Assembly (NCBI RefSeq): GCF_013387495.1
Contig: NZ_JABZEE010000035.1
Span: forward strand, 62,001-126,000
Reading direction: 5' to 3'
Origin: Streptomyces sp. PKU-EA00015
Lineage (GTDB): Bacteria > Actinomycetota > Actinomycetes > Streptomycetales > Streptomycetaceae
DNA length: 64,000 nt
The translations under genes were made by a program, and so were the position numbers. Below are positions 16,821 through 25,237 of the stretch, piece after piece; position 1 is the first letter of the stretch, and the number at the start of each line of letters is the position of its first letter. A model generated the notes under the pieces. That model made no database searches and had not been told where the DNA came from. It was given only the letters and a program-made list of their open reading frames with translations.

Positions 16821-18938
16821 TCAGGTCCGCAGGTCGACCAGGAGCGGCGGTGCGTGCTCTCCCCGGACGCTGGTCAGCGACAGTACCGCGTGGCCGGCGG
16901 GCAGCCCGTGCGCCAGGTCGGACGCCGACCAGCGGGGGCGTTCGACCTCGCGCACCGTCACCGCCTCGGCCGTCGCCGCCTTGCCGGTGGCCAGGCGGCG
17001 GATCATGTGCAACGCCTTGGTGAGCGGTTCGTCGGAGACGATCTGCCGGTTGGTGATGTCCCGGGTCTGCACCCACTCGGTGCCCCAGGTCTCGGCGAAG
17101 TGCCCGCCGTCCCAGGGGGCGAGCCCGGCGAACGCCATGCGGCAGCCGACCGCGCCGAGCAGCGGTCCGCGCAGCGGCTCCGGCACGTCCTCCAGCGTCC
17201 GCAGCGCGAACACGACGCCCGCGTTGGCGCTGCGCAGCCGCTGCACGGCGCGCACCGAGTCGCCGGTGACCGTGTACGAGGCGTCGTCGAGGACCAGGCA
17301 GGCGAACAGCGAGCGGTCGGTGCGGGTCAGCGCGGCCTCGGTGAACTGGGCCAGCACCAGCCGCGCGATGATCCGGGACGCCTCGGCGTGGCCGCGCTCG
17401 GGAAGGTCGATACGGACCCGCAGCGGATGCTCGATCGAGCGCAGCGAGAACTGCCGGCCGTCGCCGTCGGTACGGAAGAAGTCCGCGAAGGCGGGCCGGT
17501 CCAGGAACGCGATCCGCTCGGCGAGCAGGACGCCGATGTCGTCGCCGCGCGCCGACTGCCGTTCGCGGGCGTCGAGTTCGCGCAGCTGCGAGGCCTCTCC
17601 CGCGGCCTCCAGCGCCGAGCGCAGGCCGTCCAGGGCCGCGGGCGCGCCGCCGAGGAGTTCGCGCAGTTCCGGGACCGCCGGGAAGCGGCCGTGGACGCAC
17701 TGGTAGGGACCGATGAGCTGGGCGAGGGCGGTGGCGGCGCGGCGGCTGTCCCCGCCGGTCAGGCCGGCCGCGAGGTCGCCGACGAGCGCCTCGGCGAGCA
17801 TGCGGGCGGCCTCGTCGGGGTCGTCGGCGCCGCCGTACAGATCGAGGTCGTGGGTGGATCCGGGCCGGCCCACGGAGACGACCAGGTCGAAGTCGCCGTC
17901 CGGGGCGACGGCGGAGCCGTGGGCGGTGACGGCGACGACGGCGGCGCGGTTGGCGAGGGCGAGCAGGCACAGCGACTCGACGACGGGGCGGACGAGCCGC
18001 ACGCTCTTGCCGGACCCCGAGGGGCCGACGGCGAGCAGCGAGGTCCCGAGCAGCGCGGGCTCCAGGGCCACGCCGGTGGTGCGCCGGGCGTAGGGATTGC
18101 GGGCGTCGTCGACGACGGTGCCGATCTTGACCTGGCCGGTGACCAGATCGTGGGTGGCGGTGCGTACGGGCAGGTCCCGCAGGCCCGAGGGGTGGGCGCA
18201 GGCGGCGGGCCCGTGCCTGCGGACGGTGTCCGCGAAGGCGGCGAGCCGTTCGGGCCGGGCGTGGACGCCCTGCCAGGCGCGCCGGATGCGGGCGTAGTCG
18301 ACGTCGCCGAGCGCCCCGGAACGGGCGGCCTCGCCGAGGCGCGCGGCGGCGTCGGCAAGCCCGGCGCCGCGCAGCTCGGGCCAGTCGGCGAGGTCGGCTT
18401 CGGGCGTGGGCGGCGCGGGGCGGGCGGGTTTGCGGCGGCGGACGACGTAGCGCTGCCAGATCTCGGGCACATGGCCGACGCGGGCGAAGAACACCAGCAT
18501 TCCGCCGCCGACCACGGCGTAGTAGACGTAGCTGGCGTTGGCCCAGGTGGTGGCGTCCGCGCGCCAGGAGTCGGGGGTGAGCACGAGGAGGGGCCACAGC
18601 CAGTAGCGGCCGAGGTAGCCGTTCCAGAGCAGGGACCACAGCAGCCAGCCGCTGAGCAGCGAGACGAGCGCGCCGGAGAACAGCCGCCTGGCCGGGACGA
18701 GTTCGGGCTCCTCCTGAGGGCGCGGGCGGTGCCCGAGCCGCCATACCCCGGGCTCGGCCTGGGGCCGCGGGGTGCGCAGCCACTCCAGCACGGCGGGGCG
18801 GGTGGTGGGGGCGTGCCCCGGCACGGCGGGCGTGCCCGGCGGCATGGGCGGTGCGGGTGCCTCGGGCGGCGGTCCGGCCGGACGGGGCACGGGATTGGCG
18901 CGTGTGCCGCGTGCGTCGAATGTGCCTTCGGATTCCAT
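16821..18938 (-). CDS. TraD/VirD4-like membrane ATPase, orphan chromosomal copy
   Basis: A 705-residue protein. A proline-rich N-terminus (about 1-50) precedes two membrane regions (roughly 87-120 and 137-152), then a basic linker and an ATPase domain. Walker A is VGPSGSGKS (304-312) and Walker B is LVLDD (548-552), with the family-typical gap. The layout, two N-terminal membrane segments and one cytoplasmic P-loop domain, is that of T4SS coupling proteins and FtsK/HerA-type pumps. No relaxase, pilus or tra genes are near, and base composition is like the neighbours, so it is not an obvious mobile-element remnant. Its function is unknown; it faces gabT divergently. Confidence 0.75.
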   Translation of the reverse strand: MESEGTFDARGTRANPVPRPAGPPPEAPAPPMPPGTPAVPGHAPTTRPAVLEWLRTPRPQAEPGVWRLGHRPRPQEEPELVPARRLFSGALVSLLSGWLLWSLLWNGYLGRYWLWPLLVLTPDSWRADATTWANASYVYYAVVGGGMLVFFARVGHVPEIWQRYVVRRRKPARPAPPTPEADLADWPELRGAGLADAAARLGEAARSGALGDVDYARIRRAWQGVHARPERLAAFADTVRRHGPAACAHPSGLRDLPVRTATHDLVTGQVKIGTVVDDARNPYARRTTGVALEPALLGTSLLAVGPSGSGKSVRLVRPVVESLCLLALANRAAVVAVTAHGSAVAPDGDFDLVVSVGRPGSTHDLDLYGGADDPDEAARMLAEALVGDLAAGLTGGDSRRAATALAQLIGPYQCVHGRFPAVPELRELLGGAPAALDGLRSALEAAGEASQLRELDARERQSARGDDIGVLLAERIAFLDRPAFADFFRTDGDGRQFSLRSIEHPLRVRIDLPERGHAEASRIIARLVLAQFTEAALTRTDRSLFACLVLDDASYTVTGDSVRAVQRLRSANAGVVFALRTLEDVPEPLRGPLLGAVGCRMAFAGLAPWDGGHFAETWGTEWVQTRDITNRQIVSDEPLTKALHMIRRLATGKAATAEAVTVREVERPRWSASDLAHGLPAGHAVLSLTSVRGEHAPPLLVDLRT

Positions 18939-19590
18939 TGAACCGCTGCCCCCTGACCAGCCAGGCCCGCTCTTTGCACCGTCAATCTAGTGCCCCCGCG
19001 CGGGTAGTTCAGCGACTCGCGCGGGTGTGGTCGTGCCCGCGGTCGCCGTACGGGGCCGTCGCCCCCGCCGAGTGACGTGCCGCTCCGGCGCCGGGCCGCA
19101 CGGCCGGCTGGTGCCGTGACCCCGTTCGCCGAGCGCAACCCGGAGACCGACGGCCGCTTCGGGCAGCACCCGCCCTTGCGGCCGGCCTGCCGCCTTCGCC
19201 CGGCACCTCCCGTGCGCCGAGCGGCCGAGCGGGCCGCACGCGCCCGGCGGGGGGGCAGCAGGCCACCCGGTCGGATGGCCTCCGCCCCGCCGGACGACGG
19301 CGTGCCTGGACACCAACGGCCCGATACGGCCGCCCGCGCCCGGTCCCGAGCGGCACGCCGGGGCGGGGGGCAGCACCCCGCCCCGTGCGTCCGGCGTCGC
19401 GGGCCCGGAGCCGATCCGCCCGCCGGGGGAGACGCCCGGCCGCCCCGGCCCTCGCGCGCCCCCGCCTATGGCCGTCGAGGACAACGACACACCCCCAACA
19501 CTCCCGAACGGCGCATGCCCGCATCCCCTCCCCGCACCTAGCCTGCGGAGAAAGACAAGAAGCGTCCGGATACACCCCCAGGAGCCCCTC
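18939..19590. other. Long GC-rich interval between divergent TraD-like ATPase and gabT genes
   Basis: 652 bases with no convincing gene. The plus-strand open frame at 19077-19541 is Arg/Pro/Ala low-complexity with no ribosome binding site. Runs such as GGCGGGGGGGCAGCAGG and several short inverted repeats occur. The last 100 bases before gabT are less GC-rich, include ACCTAGCCTGCGGAG (a possible -10 region) and end in CAGGAGCC as the gabT ribosome binding site. Confidence 0.5.
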
Positions 19591-20934
19591 ATGACCGCAA
19601 TCCCGCAGGAGCGCCGCGTCGTCACCGCCATCCCCGGCCCGAAGTCGCAGGAGCTTCAGGCCCGCCGTACGGCCACGGTCGCCGGCGGTGTGGGGTCCGT
19701 GCTGCCCGTCTTCACGGCCCGTGCGGGCGGCGGGATCATTGAGGACATCGACGGCAACCGCCTGATCGACTTCGGCTCCGGCATCGCCGTGACCTCGGTC
19801 GGCGCCTCCGCCGAGGCCGTCGTGCGCCGCGCCTCCGCGCAGCTCGCCGACTTCACCCACACCTGTTTCATGGTCACCCCGTACGAGGGCTACGTGGAGG
19901 TCTGCGAGGCGCTCGCCGAGCTGACCCCGGGCGACCACGCCAAGAAGTCCGCGCTGTTCAACTCGGGCGCCGAGGCCGTCGAGAACGCCGTCAAGATCGC
20001 CCGCGCGTACACCAAGCGCCAGGCCGTCGTCGTGTTCGACCACGGCTACCACGGCCGCACCAACCTCACGATGGCGCTGACCGCCAAGAACATGCCGTAC
20101 AAGCACGGCTTCGGCCCGTTCGCCCCCGAGGTCTACCGCGTCCCGGTCGCCTACGGCTACCGCTGGCCCACCGGCCCCGAGAACTGCGGCCCCGAGGCCG
20201 CCGCCCAGGCCATCGACCAGATCACCAAGCAGATCGGCGCCGAGAACGTCGCCGCGATCATCATCGAGCCGGTCCTCGGCGAGGGCGGCTTCATCGAGCC
20301 GGCCAAGGGCTTCCTGCCGGCGATCGTGAAGTTCGCCAACGACAACGGCATCGTCTTCGTCGCCGACGAGATCCAGTCCGGCTTCTGCCGCACCGGCCAG
20401 TGGTTCGCCTGCGAGGACGAGGGCATCGTCCCGGACCTGATCACCACCGCCAAGGGCATCGCGGGCGGCCTGCCGCTCGCCGCCGTCACCGGCCGCGCCG
20501 AGATCATGGACGCCCCGCACGCGGGCGGCCTCGGCGGCACCTACGGCGGCAACCCGGTGGCCTGCGCCGGTGCGCTCGGCTCCATCGAGACGATGAAGGA
20601 GCTCGACCTCAACGGCAAGGCCAAGCGCATCGAGGAGATCATGAAGGGCCGCCTCGCCGAGATCCGGAAGAACGCCCCGAACGGCGCGATCATCGGCGAC
20701 ATCCGCGGCCGCGGCGCCATGATCGCGATCGAACTGGTGAAGGACCCGGAGACCAAGGAGCCGAACGCGGAGGCCGCCGGCGCGCTCGCCAAGGCGTGCC
20801 ACGCCGAGGGCCTGATCGTCCTCACCTGCGGCACCTACGGCAACGTGCTGCGCTTCCTGCCCCCGCTGGTCATCGGCGAGGACCTCCTGAACGAGGGCCT
20901 GGACATCATCGAGCAGGCGTTCGCAGGCATCTGA
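19591..20934 (+). CDS. gabT: 4-aminobutyrate-2-oxoglutarate aminotransferase
   Basis: A 447-residue class III PLP aminotransferase that transfers the amino group of GABA to 2-oxoglutarate, giving succinate semialdehyde and glutamate. The Schiff-base lysine is Lys288 in TTAKGIAGGLPLA, the PLP-ring aspartate is Asp259 in VADEIQSGF, and FNSGAEAVENAVK (123-135) is the phosphate loop. The close match to GABA aminotransferase motifs (YEGYVEVCEAL, GGTYGGNPVACA) supports the specific name. ATG 19591 has AGGAG eight bases upstream. It would complete the pathway fed by the polyamine importer and aminobutyraldehyde dehydrogenase further along, although it is on the opposite strand. Confidence 0.93.
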   Translation: MTAIPQERRVVTAIPGPKSQELQARRTATVAGGVGSVLPVFTARAGGGIIEDIDGNRLIDFGSGIAVTSVGASAEAVVRRASAQLADFTHTCFMVTPYEGYVEVCEALAELTPGDHAKKSALFNSGAEAVENAVKIARAYTKRQAVVVFDHGYHGRTNLTMALTAKNMPYKHGFGPFAPEVYRVPVAYGYRWPTGPENCGPEAAAQAIDQITKQIGAENVAAIIIEPVLGEGGFIEPAKGFLPAIVKFANDNGIVFVADEIQSGFCRTGQWFACEDEGIVPDLITTAKGIAGGLPLAAVTGRAEIMDAPHAGGLGGTYGGNPVACAGALGSIETMKELDLNGKAKRIEEIMKGRLAEIRKNAPNGAIIGDIRGRGAMIAIELVKDPETKEPNAEAAGALAKACHAEGLIVLTCGTYGNVLRFLPPLVIGEDLLNEGLDIIEQAFAGI

Positions 20935-21210
20935 CCGGGGACGACGCAGCCGCTCTGTGAAGAGAGTGTGGGGGGCCGATGGCGGGATGGGAATCCGTCT
21001 GTCGGTCACCCCGGCCTCTGCCGTACGGTTTCTGCAGATGAGAGAAACACCCAGCTCGCGGGGAACCGCGGGCGACCCCGGGCCGGAGCCCCCCCCAGCC
21101 CCGACCCGGTCGTGCCACAGCGCACACCACTGGAGCCTCACGCTCCGGAACTCCTCACCGATCGGATGGCCGCCCGCCCCAAACCCCCCGGGGCGCGCGG
21201 CGAACCGGTC

Positions 21211-21259
21211 CGGCCGGCCGCATCGGAACCACCCCCCCCCTGTTCCGATGCGGCCGGCC
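21211..21259. repeat. 18-bp perfect hairpin with a C10 loop at the PAP2 gene start
   Basis: GGCCGGCCGCATCGGAAC (21211-21228) and its exact complement (21242-21259) flank a 13-base loop that contains ten consecutive C residues (21231-21240). The descending arm contains ATG 21248, the likely start of the PAP2 gene, so the start codon would be buried in the stem. Confidence 0.75.
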
Positions 21260-21856
21260 TCTCGGCGTCTGCGGGCCGCCGCGCTCGCGGTGTGCTGCAC
21301 GCTCTTCGCACTGATCACCTGGCAGGTCGCCGCGCACGGACCGCTGCGGAGGGCGGACGAACGCCTCGGGCGCGCCGTCTTCCGCGACGTGCCCGACGCG
21401 CTGACCGAACCGCTCGCCGACCTCGGCAGCATGACCGTCGCCCTGCCCGTGCTCGCCGCCGCCCTCGTGTGGACGCTGTGGCGCAGCGGACGGTGGCGGC
21501 CCGTGGCGGCCACCGTGCTCGTCATGGCGGCGGTGCCCGCGCTGGTGATCCCGCTCAAGGCGTGGATCGCCCGCCCGGGGCCGCTGGAGCCGGGCACGGG
21601 CTGGTACCCGTCGGGGCACACCGCGACCGCGATGGTCGCCTACTGCGGCGCCGCGCTGCTCCTCGCCCCGCACACGCGCCGCCGGTGGCCGATGCCTGTC
21701 GCCGCGGTGCTCACGGTGGCGACGGGCATCGGGCTCGTGCTGCGCGGCTACCACTGGCCGCTGGACGTGGCGGGCAGCTGGTGCCTGTTCGGCGCGGTGC
21801 TGCTGGTGCTCAGCTCCAGCCGGTCCGACCGGCCACGAAGCCGCCGTCGCGGGTGA
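21248..21856 (+). CDS. PAP2-family phosphatase, membrane protein
   Basis: A roughly 202-residue membrane phosphatase acting on a lipid or isoprenyl phosphate. It has several hydrophobic segments and the PAP2 motifs in order: KAWIARPGPLEPG, WYPSGHTATAM (the PSGH motif) and LRGYHWPLDVAGSW with the catalytic His and Asp. ATG 21248 is the first start in good coding sequence, but it has no ribosome binding site and lies inside a hairpin. The frame is open back to about 20957, and an ATG at 21038 would add 70 poorly coding residues. The upstream region 21112-21235 also looks partly coding in a different frame, so start and integrity are uncertain. Confidence 0.8.
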   Translation: MRPASRRLRAAALAVCCTLFALITWQVAAHGPLRRADERLGRAVFRDVPDALTEPLADLGSMTVALPVLAAALVWTLWRSGRWRPVAATVLVMAAVPALVIPLKAWIARPGPLEPGTGWYPSGHTATAMVAYCGAALLLAPHTRRRWPMPVAAVLTVATGIGLVLRGYHWPLDVAGSWCLFGAVLLVLSSSRSDRPRSRRRG

Positions 21857-21884
21857 GTTCGGCGTCGGCGGCCGTCGCGCGCTC

Positions 21885-22115
21885 TCAGCGCCCCCGGCCC
21901 TCACCGCCCGCCGTCCGGCCCGGGAAGGGCACGACCATCCAGGTGCCCTCGCCCCCCGTGCGGATGCCGGTGCCCACCCGGCGCCCGGCGGTGCCCGGCG
22001 GCACGAGGAAGCCCATGCGCGCCGCGCCGAACCCGGCGAGGACCCGTCCCAGCCGGTCGACCAGCCGGGTCAGCTGTCGAACCCGAGACCGAGCCGGTCC
22101 AGCGTCCGCAGCCAC
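21885..22115 (-). CDS. Possible small protein overlapping the 3' end of the amine oxidase gene
   Basis: Past the puuB-like stop at 22070, a different frame on the same strand remains open to 21885 with nearly all third positions G or C, the normal signature of coding DNA here. It reads LTRLVDRLGRVLAGFGAARM and then FLVPPGTAGRRVGTGIRTGG. A GTG at about 22115 could start it within the oxidase gene, giving about 76 residues. There is no clear ribosome binding site and I do not recognise the protein. It may be a coupled small gene or the remnant of a longer one. Confidence 0.35.
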   Translation of the reverse strand: MAADAGPARSRVRQLTRLVDRLGRVLAGFGAARMGFLVPPGTAGRRVGTGIRTGGEGTWMVVPFPGRTAGGEGRGR

Positions 22116-23482
22116 ACATTGCGCCGCCCGCCGTTGGCGTCCGCCCTGGCCAGCGACCACTTGGTGAGCCCGATGCCGGCCCAGGCGACGGGCTCGGGCG
22201 GGAACGGCAGCGGCTTGCTGCGCACCATCGTCAACGCGGTGCGTTCGGTGCGCTCGCCGCCCAGAAGGTCGAGCATCACATCGGCGCCGAACCGGGTCGC
22301 GCCGACGCCGAGGCCGGTGAACCCCGCGGCGTAGGCGACCCTGCCGCGGTGCGCGGTGCCGAAGAACGCGGCGAACCGCGAGCACGTGTCGATGGCCCCG
22401 CCCCATGCATGGCTGAACCGGAGCCCCTCCAGCTGCGGGAAGCAGCGGAAGAAGTGCCCGGCGAGCCTCAGGTACGTCTCGGGCCGGTGGTCCAGCTCGG
22501 CGCTGAGCCGGCCGCCGAACGGATAGACCGCGTCGTAACCGCCCCACAGGATGCGGTGGTCGGCGGTGATGCGGAAGTAGTGGAACTGGTTGGCGCTGTC
22601 GCCGAGTCCCTGCCTGCGCTTCCAGCCCACGGAGGCGAGCTGTTCGCTGCTGAGCGGTTCGGTCATCAGGGCGTAGTCGTAGACCGGAACGGTGTACGGG
22701 CGCACCCGCTTGACCAGTGACGGGAACACGTTGGTGCCGAGCGCGACCCGCCGGGCCAGGACACGGCCGTACGGGGTGCGTACGGCCATGCCCGGTCCGC
22801 AGGCCGCGAGTTCGAGCCCGCGGGTGTTCTCGTAGACGCGGACACCGAGGCCGAGGCACGCCCGCTTGAGTCCCCAGGCGAGCTTGGCCGGGTGCAGCAT
22901 GGCGACGCCGTCGCGGTCCCACAGACCTCCGAGGAAGGTCGGCGAGTCGACCTCGGCGCGCACGGCGTCCCGGTCGAGCATCTCGAGTCCGCCGAAGCCG
23001 AGCCGGGTCGCCTCCTCGTGCAGCTCGTGGAGTTCGGTGAGCTGGTGGGGCTCGGTGGCCACGTCGATCTCGCCGGTGCGCTCGAAGTCGCAGTCGATCC
23101 CGTAGCGGGCGACGGTGTCCTCGATCGCGTCCAGGTTGCGCGCCCCGAGATCCTCCAGCTTCGCGATCTCGTCCGGCCAGCGGGCGAGGCCGTTGCCGAG
23201 GCCGTGGGTGAGGGATGCGGCGCAGAACCCGCCGTTGCGCCCGGAGGCGGCCCATCCCGCCTCCCGGCCCTCGATCAGGACGACGTCGCGCCCGGGGTCA
23301 CGCTCCTTGGCGAGGAGCGCCGTCCACAGGCCGCTGTAGCCACCGCCGACGACGAGGAGGTCACAGCGTTCGGTGCCGGTGAGGGCGGGCAGCGCGCCCG
23401 GTCTGCCGGGGTCGTCCAGCCAGAAGGGGACGGGCTGGGCGTCGGCGAGCGACGAGGCGAAGGTCATGGCGGCGGGGGCCAT
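22070..23482 (-). CDS. puuB: FAD-dependent amine oxidase, PuuB-like (gamma-glutamylputrescine/polyamine oxidoreductase)
   Basis: A 470-residue DAO-superfamily flavoprotein. The N-terminal Rossmann motif is LVVGGGYSGLWTALLAKE, and VVLIEGREAGWAASGRNGGF is the typical FAD-binding segment that follows. The C-terminal end (YAAGFTGLGVGATRFGADVMLD) closes the FAD site. ATG 23482 is preferred over GTG 23491 because GGAG lies eight bases upstream. It is the last gene of the polyamine importer operon (same strand, 28 bases after the permease), so oxidation of putrescine or its gamma-glutamyl derivative to the aldehyde is the likely job. Exact substrate is inferred from context. Confidence 0.85.
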   Translation of the reverse strand: MAPAAMTFASSLADAQPVPFWLDDPGRPGALPALTGTERCDLLVVGGGYSGLWTALLAKERDPGRDVVLIEGREAGWAASGRNGGFCAASLTHGLGNGLARWPDEIAKLEDLGARNLDAIEDTVARYGIDCDFERTGEIDVATEPHQLTELHELHEEATRLGFGGLEMLDRDAVRAEVDSPTFLGGLWDRDGVAMLHPAKLAWGLKRACLGLGVRVYENTRGLELAACGPGMAVRTPYGRVLARRVALGTNVFPSLVKRVRPYTVPVYDYALMTEPLSSEQLASVGWKRRQGLGDSANQFHYFRITADHRILWGGYDAVYPFGGRLSAELDHRPETYLRLAGHFFRCFPQLEGLRFSHAWGGAIDTCSRFAAFFGTAHRGRVAYAAGFTGLGVGATRFGADVMLDLLGGERTERTALTMVRSKPLPFPPEPVAWAGIGLTKWSLARADANGGRRNVWLRTLDRLGLGFDS

Positions 23483-23510
23483 GGTTTCCACTCCTTAGCG
23501 GCCCGGGGGC

Positions 23511-24308
23511 CTACTGGGGCAGCCCGGCTTTGTTGCGCCGGTTGCTGACGACCTGGCCCGCGACGACGATCAGCACGGCGACGGCGAACATGGCCGTGCC
23601 GATGACGTTGATCTGCACGGGCGTACCGCGCTGGGCCGAACCCCACACGAACATGGGGAAGGTGACGGTGTTTCCGGAGTTGAAGTTGGTGATGATGAAG
23701 TCGTCGAAGGACAGCGCGAAGGCGAGCATCGCACCGGCCGCGATTCCGGGGGCGGCGATCGGCAGGGTGACCCGCAGGAACGTCTGCACGGGTCCCGCGT
23801 ACAGGTCGCGGGCGGCCTCCTCCAGACGCGGGTCCATCGACATCACGCGTGCCTTGACGGCAACCACCACGAAGCTGAGGCAGAACATGGTGTGGGCGAT
23901 GAGGATGGTCCAGAAGCCCAGCTGTACGCCCAGGTTGAGGAAGAGCGTGAGCAGCGAGGCGGCCATCACCACCTCGGGCATCGCCATCGGCAGGAAGATC
24001 AGCGAGTTGATCGTGCCGCGTGCGCGGAAGCGGTACCGCACGAGCGCGAACGCGATCATCGTGCCGAGGAGGGTCGCGCCGATGGTCGCCCACAGCGCGA
24101 TCTGCAGGGACAGCGTGAGCGAGCCGCACAGGTCGGCCACACCGCACGGGTCCTTCCACGCGTCGGTGGAGAACTCCTGCCAGGAGTAGTTGAACCGCCC
24201 CGCCGGCTTGTTGAAGGAGAACACCATCACGACGATGTTCGGCACGATCAGGTACGCGAGCGTCAGCAGGCCCGCGACCACCACGAGGTTGCGCTTTATC
24301 CAACGCAT
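23511..24308 (-). CDS. potC: Polyamine ABC transporter permease, PotC-like
   Basis: A 265-residue permease with six predicted membrane segments. The cytoplasmic EAA loop reads EEAARDLYAGPVQTFLRVTLP, the site that couples to the ATPase. The start ATG 24308 shares its A with the stop of the upstream permease (TGATG), so the two are translationally coupled. Together with PotB it forms the membrane channel for spermidine or putrescine uptake driven by PotA. The family is secure; the polyamine specificity follows from the binding protein and the amine oxidase and aldehyde dehydrogenase in the same operon. Confidence 0.9.
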   Translation of the reverse strand: MRWIKRNLVVVAGLLTLAYLIVPNIVVMVFSFNKPAGRFNYSWQEFSTDAWKDPCGVADLCGSLTLSLQIALWATIGATLLGTMIAFALVRYRFRARGTINSLIFLPMAMPEVVMAASLLTLFLNLGVQLGFWTILIAHTMFCLSFVVVAVKARVMSMDPRLEEAARDLYAGPVQTFLRVTLPIAAPGIAAGAMLAFALSFDDFIITNFNSGNTVTFPMFVWGSAQRGTPVQINVIGTAMFAVAVLIVVAGQVVSNRRNKAGLPQ

Positions 24309-25237
24309 CAGACCAGGTCCTCCGTTCCGGCCCGGCGGATGTAGACGGTGACCATGATCAGCACGATCGCCATCAGGATGAACGACAGCGCGGCCGCCGT
24401 CGGGTAGTCGAGCACCCGCAGGAACTGCGACTGGATGACGTTGCCGATCATGCGCGTGTCGGTGGAGCCCAGCAGTTCGGCGTTGACGTAGTCGCCGCTC
24501 GCGGGGATGAACGTGAGCAGCGTTCCCGAGACGACGCCCGGCATGGACAACGGGAACGTCACCTTGCGGAAGACCGTGGCGGGCGTCGCGTACAGGTCGC
24601 CGGCCGCCTCGTGGAGCCGCGGATCGATCCGTTCCAAAGACGTGTACAGCGGAAGGATCATGAACGGCAGGAAGTTGTACGTCAGACCGGTGACGACGGC
24701 GAGCGGGGTGGCGAGGACGCGGTCGCCCTCGGTCATCCCGAGCCAGCTGGTGACGTCGAGGAACCCGACGGTGTTCAGGACCTCCACCACCGGTCCGCCG
24801 TCCGCGAGGATCGACTTCCAGGCGAGCGTACGGATCAGGAAGCTGGTGAAGAACGGGGCGATGACCAGCACCAGCAGGAGATTGCGCCAGCGGCCCGCCC
24901 GGAAGGCGATCAGGTAGGCGAGCGGGTAGCCGAGCAGCAGACACAGGACCGTGGCGGTGCCCGCGTACAGCAGCGACCGCAGGAACTGCGGGTAGTACTC
25001 GGTCAGCGCGTCCCAGTAGGTCGCGAAGTGCCAGGTGACCTCGAAGCCCTGCTCAAGGGAGCCGGTCTGCACGGAGGTCGACGCCTGGTAGACGAGCGGG
25101 AGCGCGAAGAACACGAGCAGCCACAGGATGCCCGGCAGCAGCAGCCAGTACGGGACGAGCCGGCGGCGCACGGAGGTCTTGTGGGCCGGTGGTCCGGCGG
25201 GGGTCGGGGCGGCGGGCGGCGCCTCGGTGACGGTCAT
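24308..25237 (-). CDS. potB: Polyamine ABC transporter permease, PotB-like
   Basis: A 309-residue permease with six membrane segments starting around LVPYWLLLPGILWLLVFF. The EAA-type loop is HEAAGDLYATPATVFRKVTFP. The ATG at 25237 overlaps the stop of the ATPase gene in ATGA and has GGAGGAG seven bases upstream. It forms a heterodimer with the PotC-like permease downstream. Confidence 0.9.
   Translation of the reverse strand: MTVTEAPPAAPTPAGPPAHKTSVRRRLVPYWLLLPGILWLLVFFALPLVYQASTSVQTGSLEQGFEVTWHFATYWDALTEYYPQFLRSLLYAGTATVLCLLLGYPLAYLIAFRAGRWRNLLLVLVIAPFFTSFLIRTLAWKSILADGGPVVEVLNTVGFLDVTSWLGMTEGDRVLATPLAVVTGLTYNFLPFMILPLYTSLERIDPRLHEAAGDLYATPATVFRKVTFPLSMPGVVSGTLLTFIPASGDYVNAELLGSTDTRMIGNVIQSQFLRVLDYPTAAALSFILMAIVLIMVTVYIRRAGTEDLV

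Noticed and set aside
16821..18938. TraD-like gene as evidence of an integrated conjugative element
   Set aside because: No integrase, relaxase, attachment repeats or tRNA target were seen around it, and base use matches its neighbours.
19077..19541. 154-codon plus-strand frame upstream of gabT
   Set aside because: Low-complexity Arg/Pro/Ala protein, no ribosome binding site and no family resemblance; treated as non-coding.
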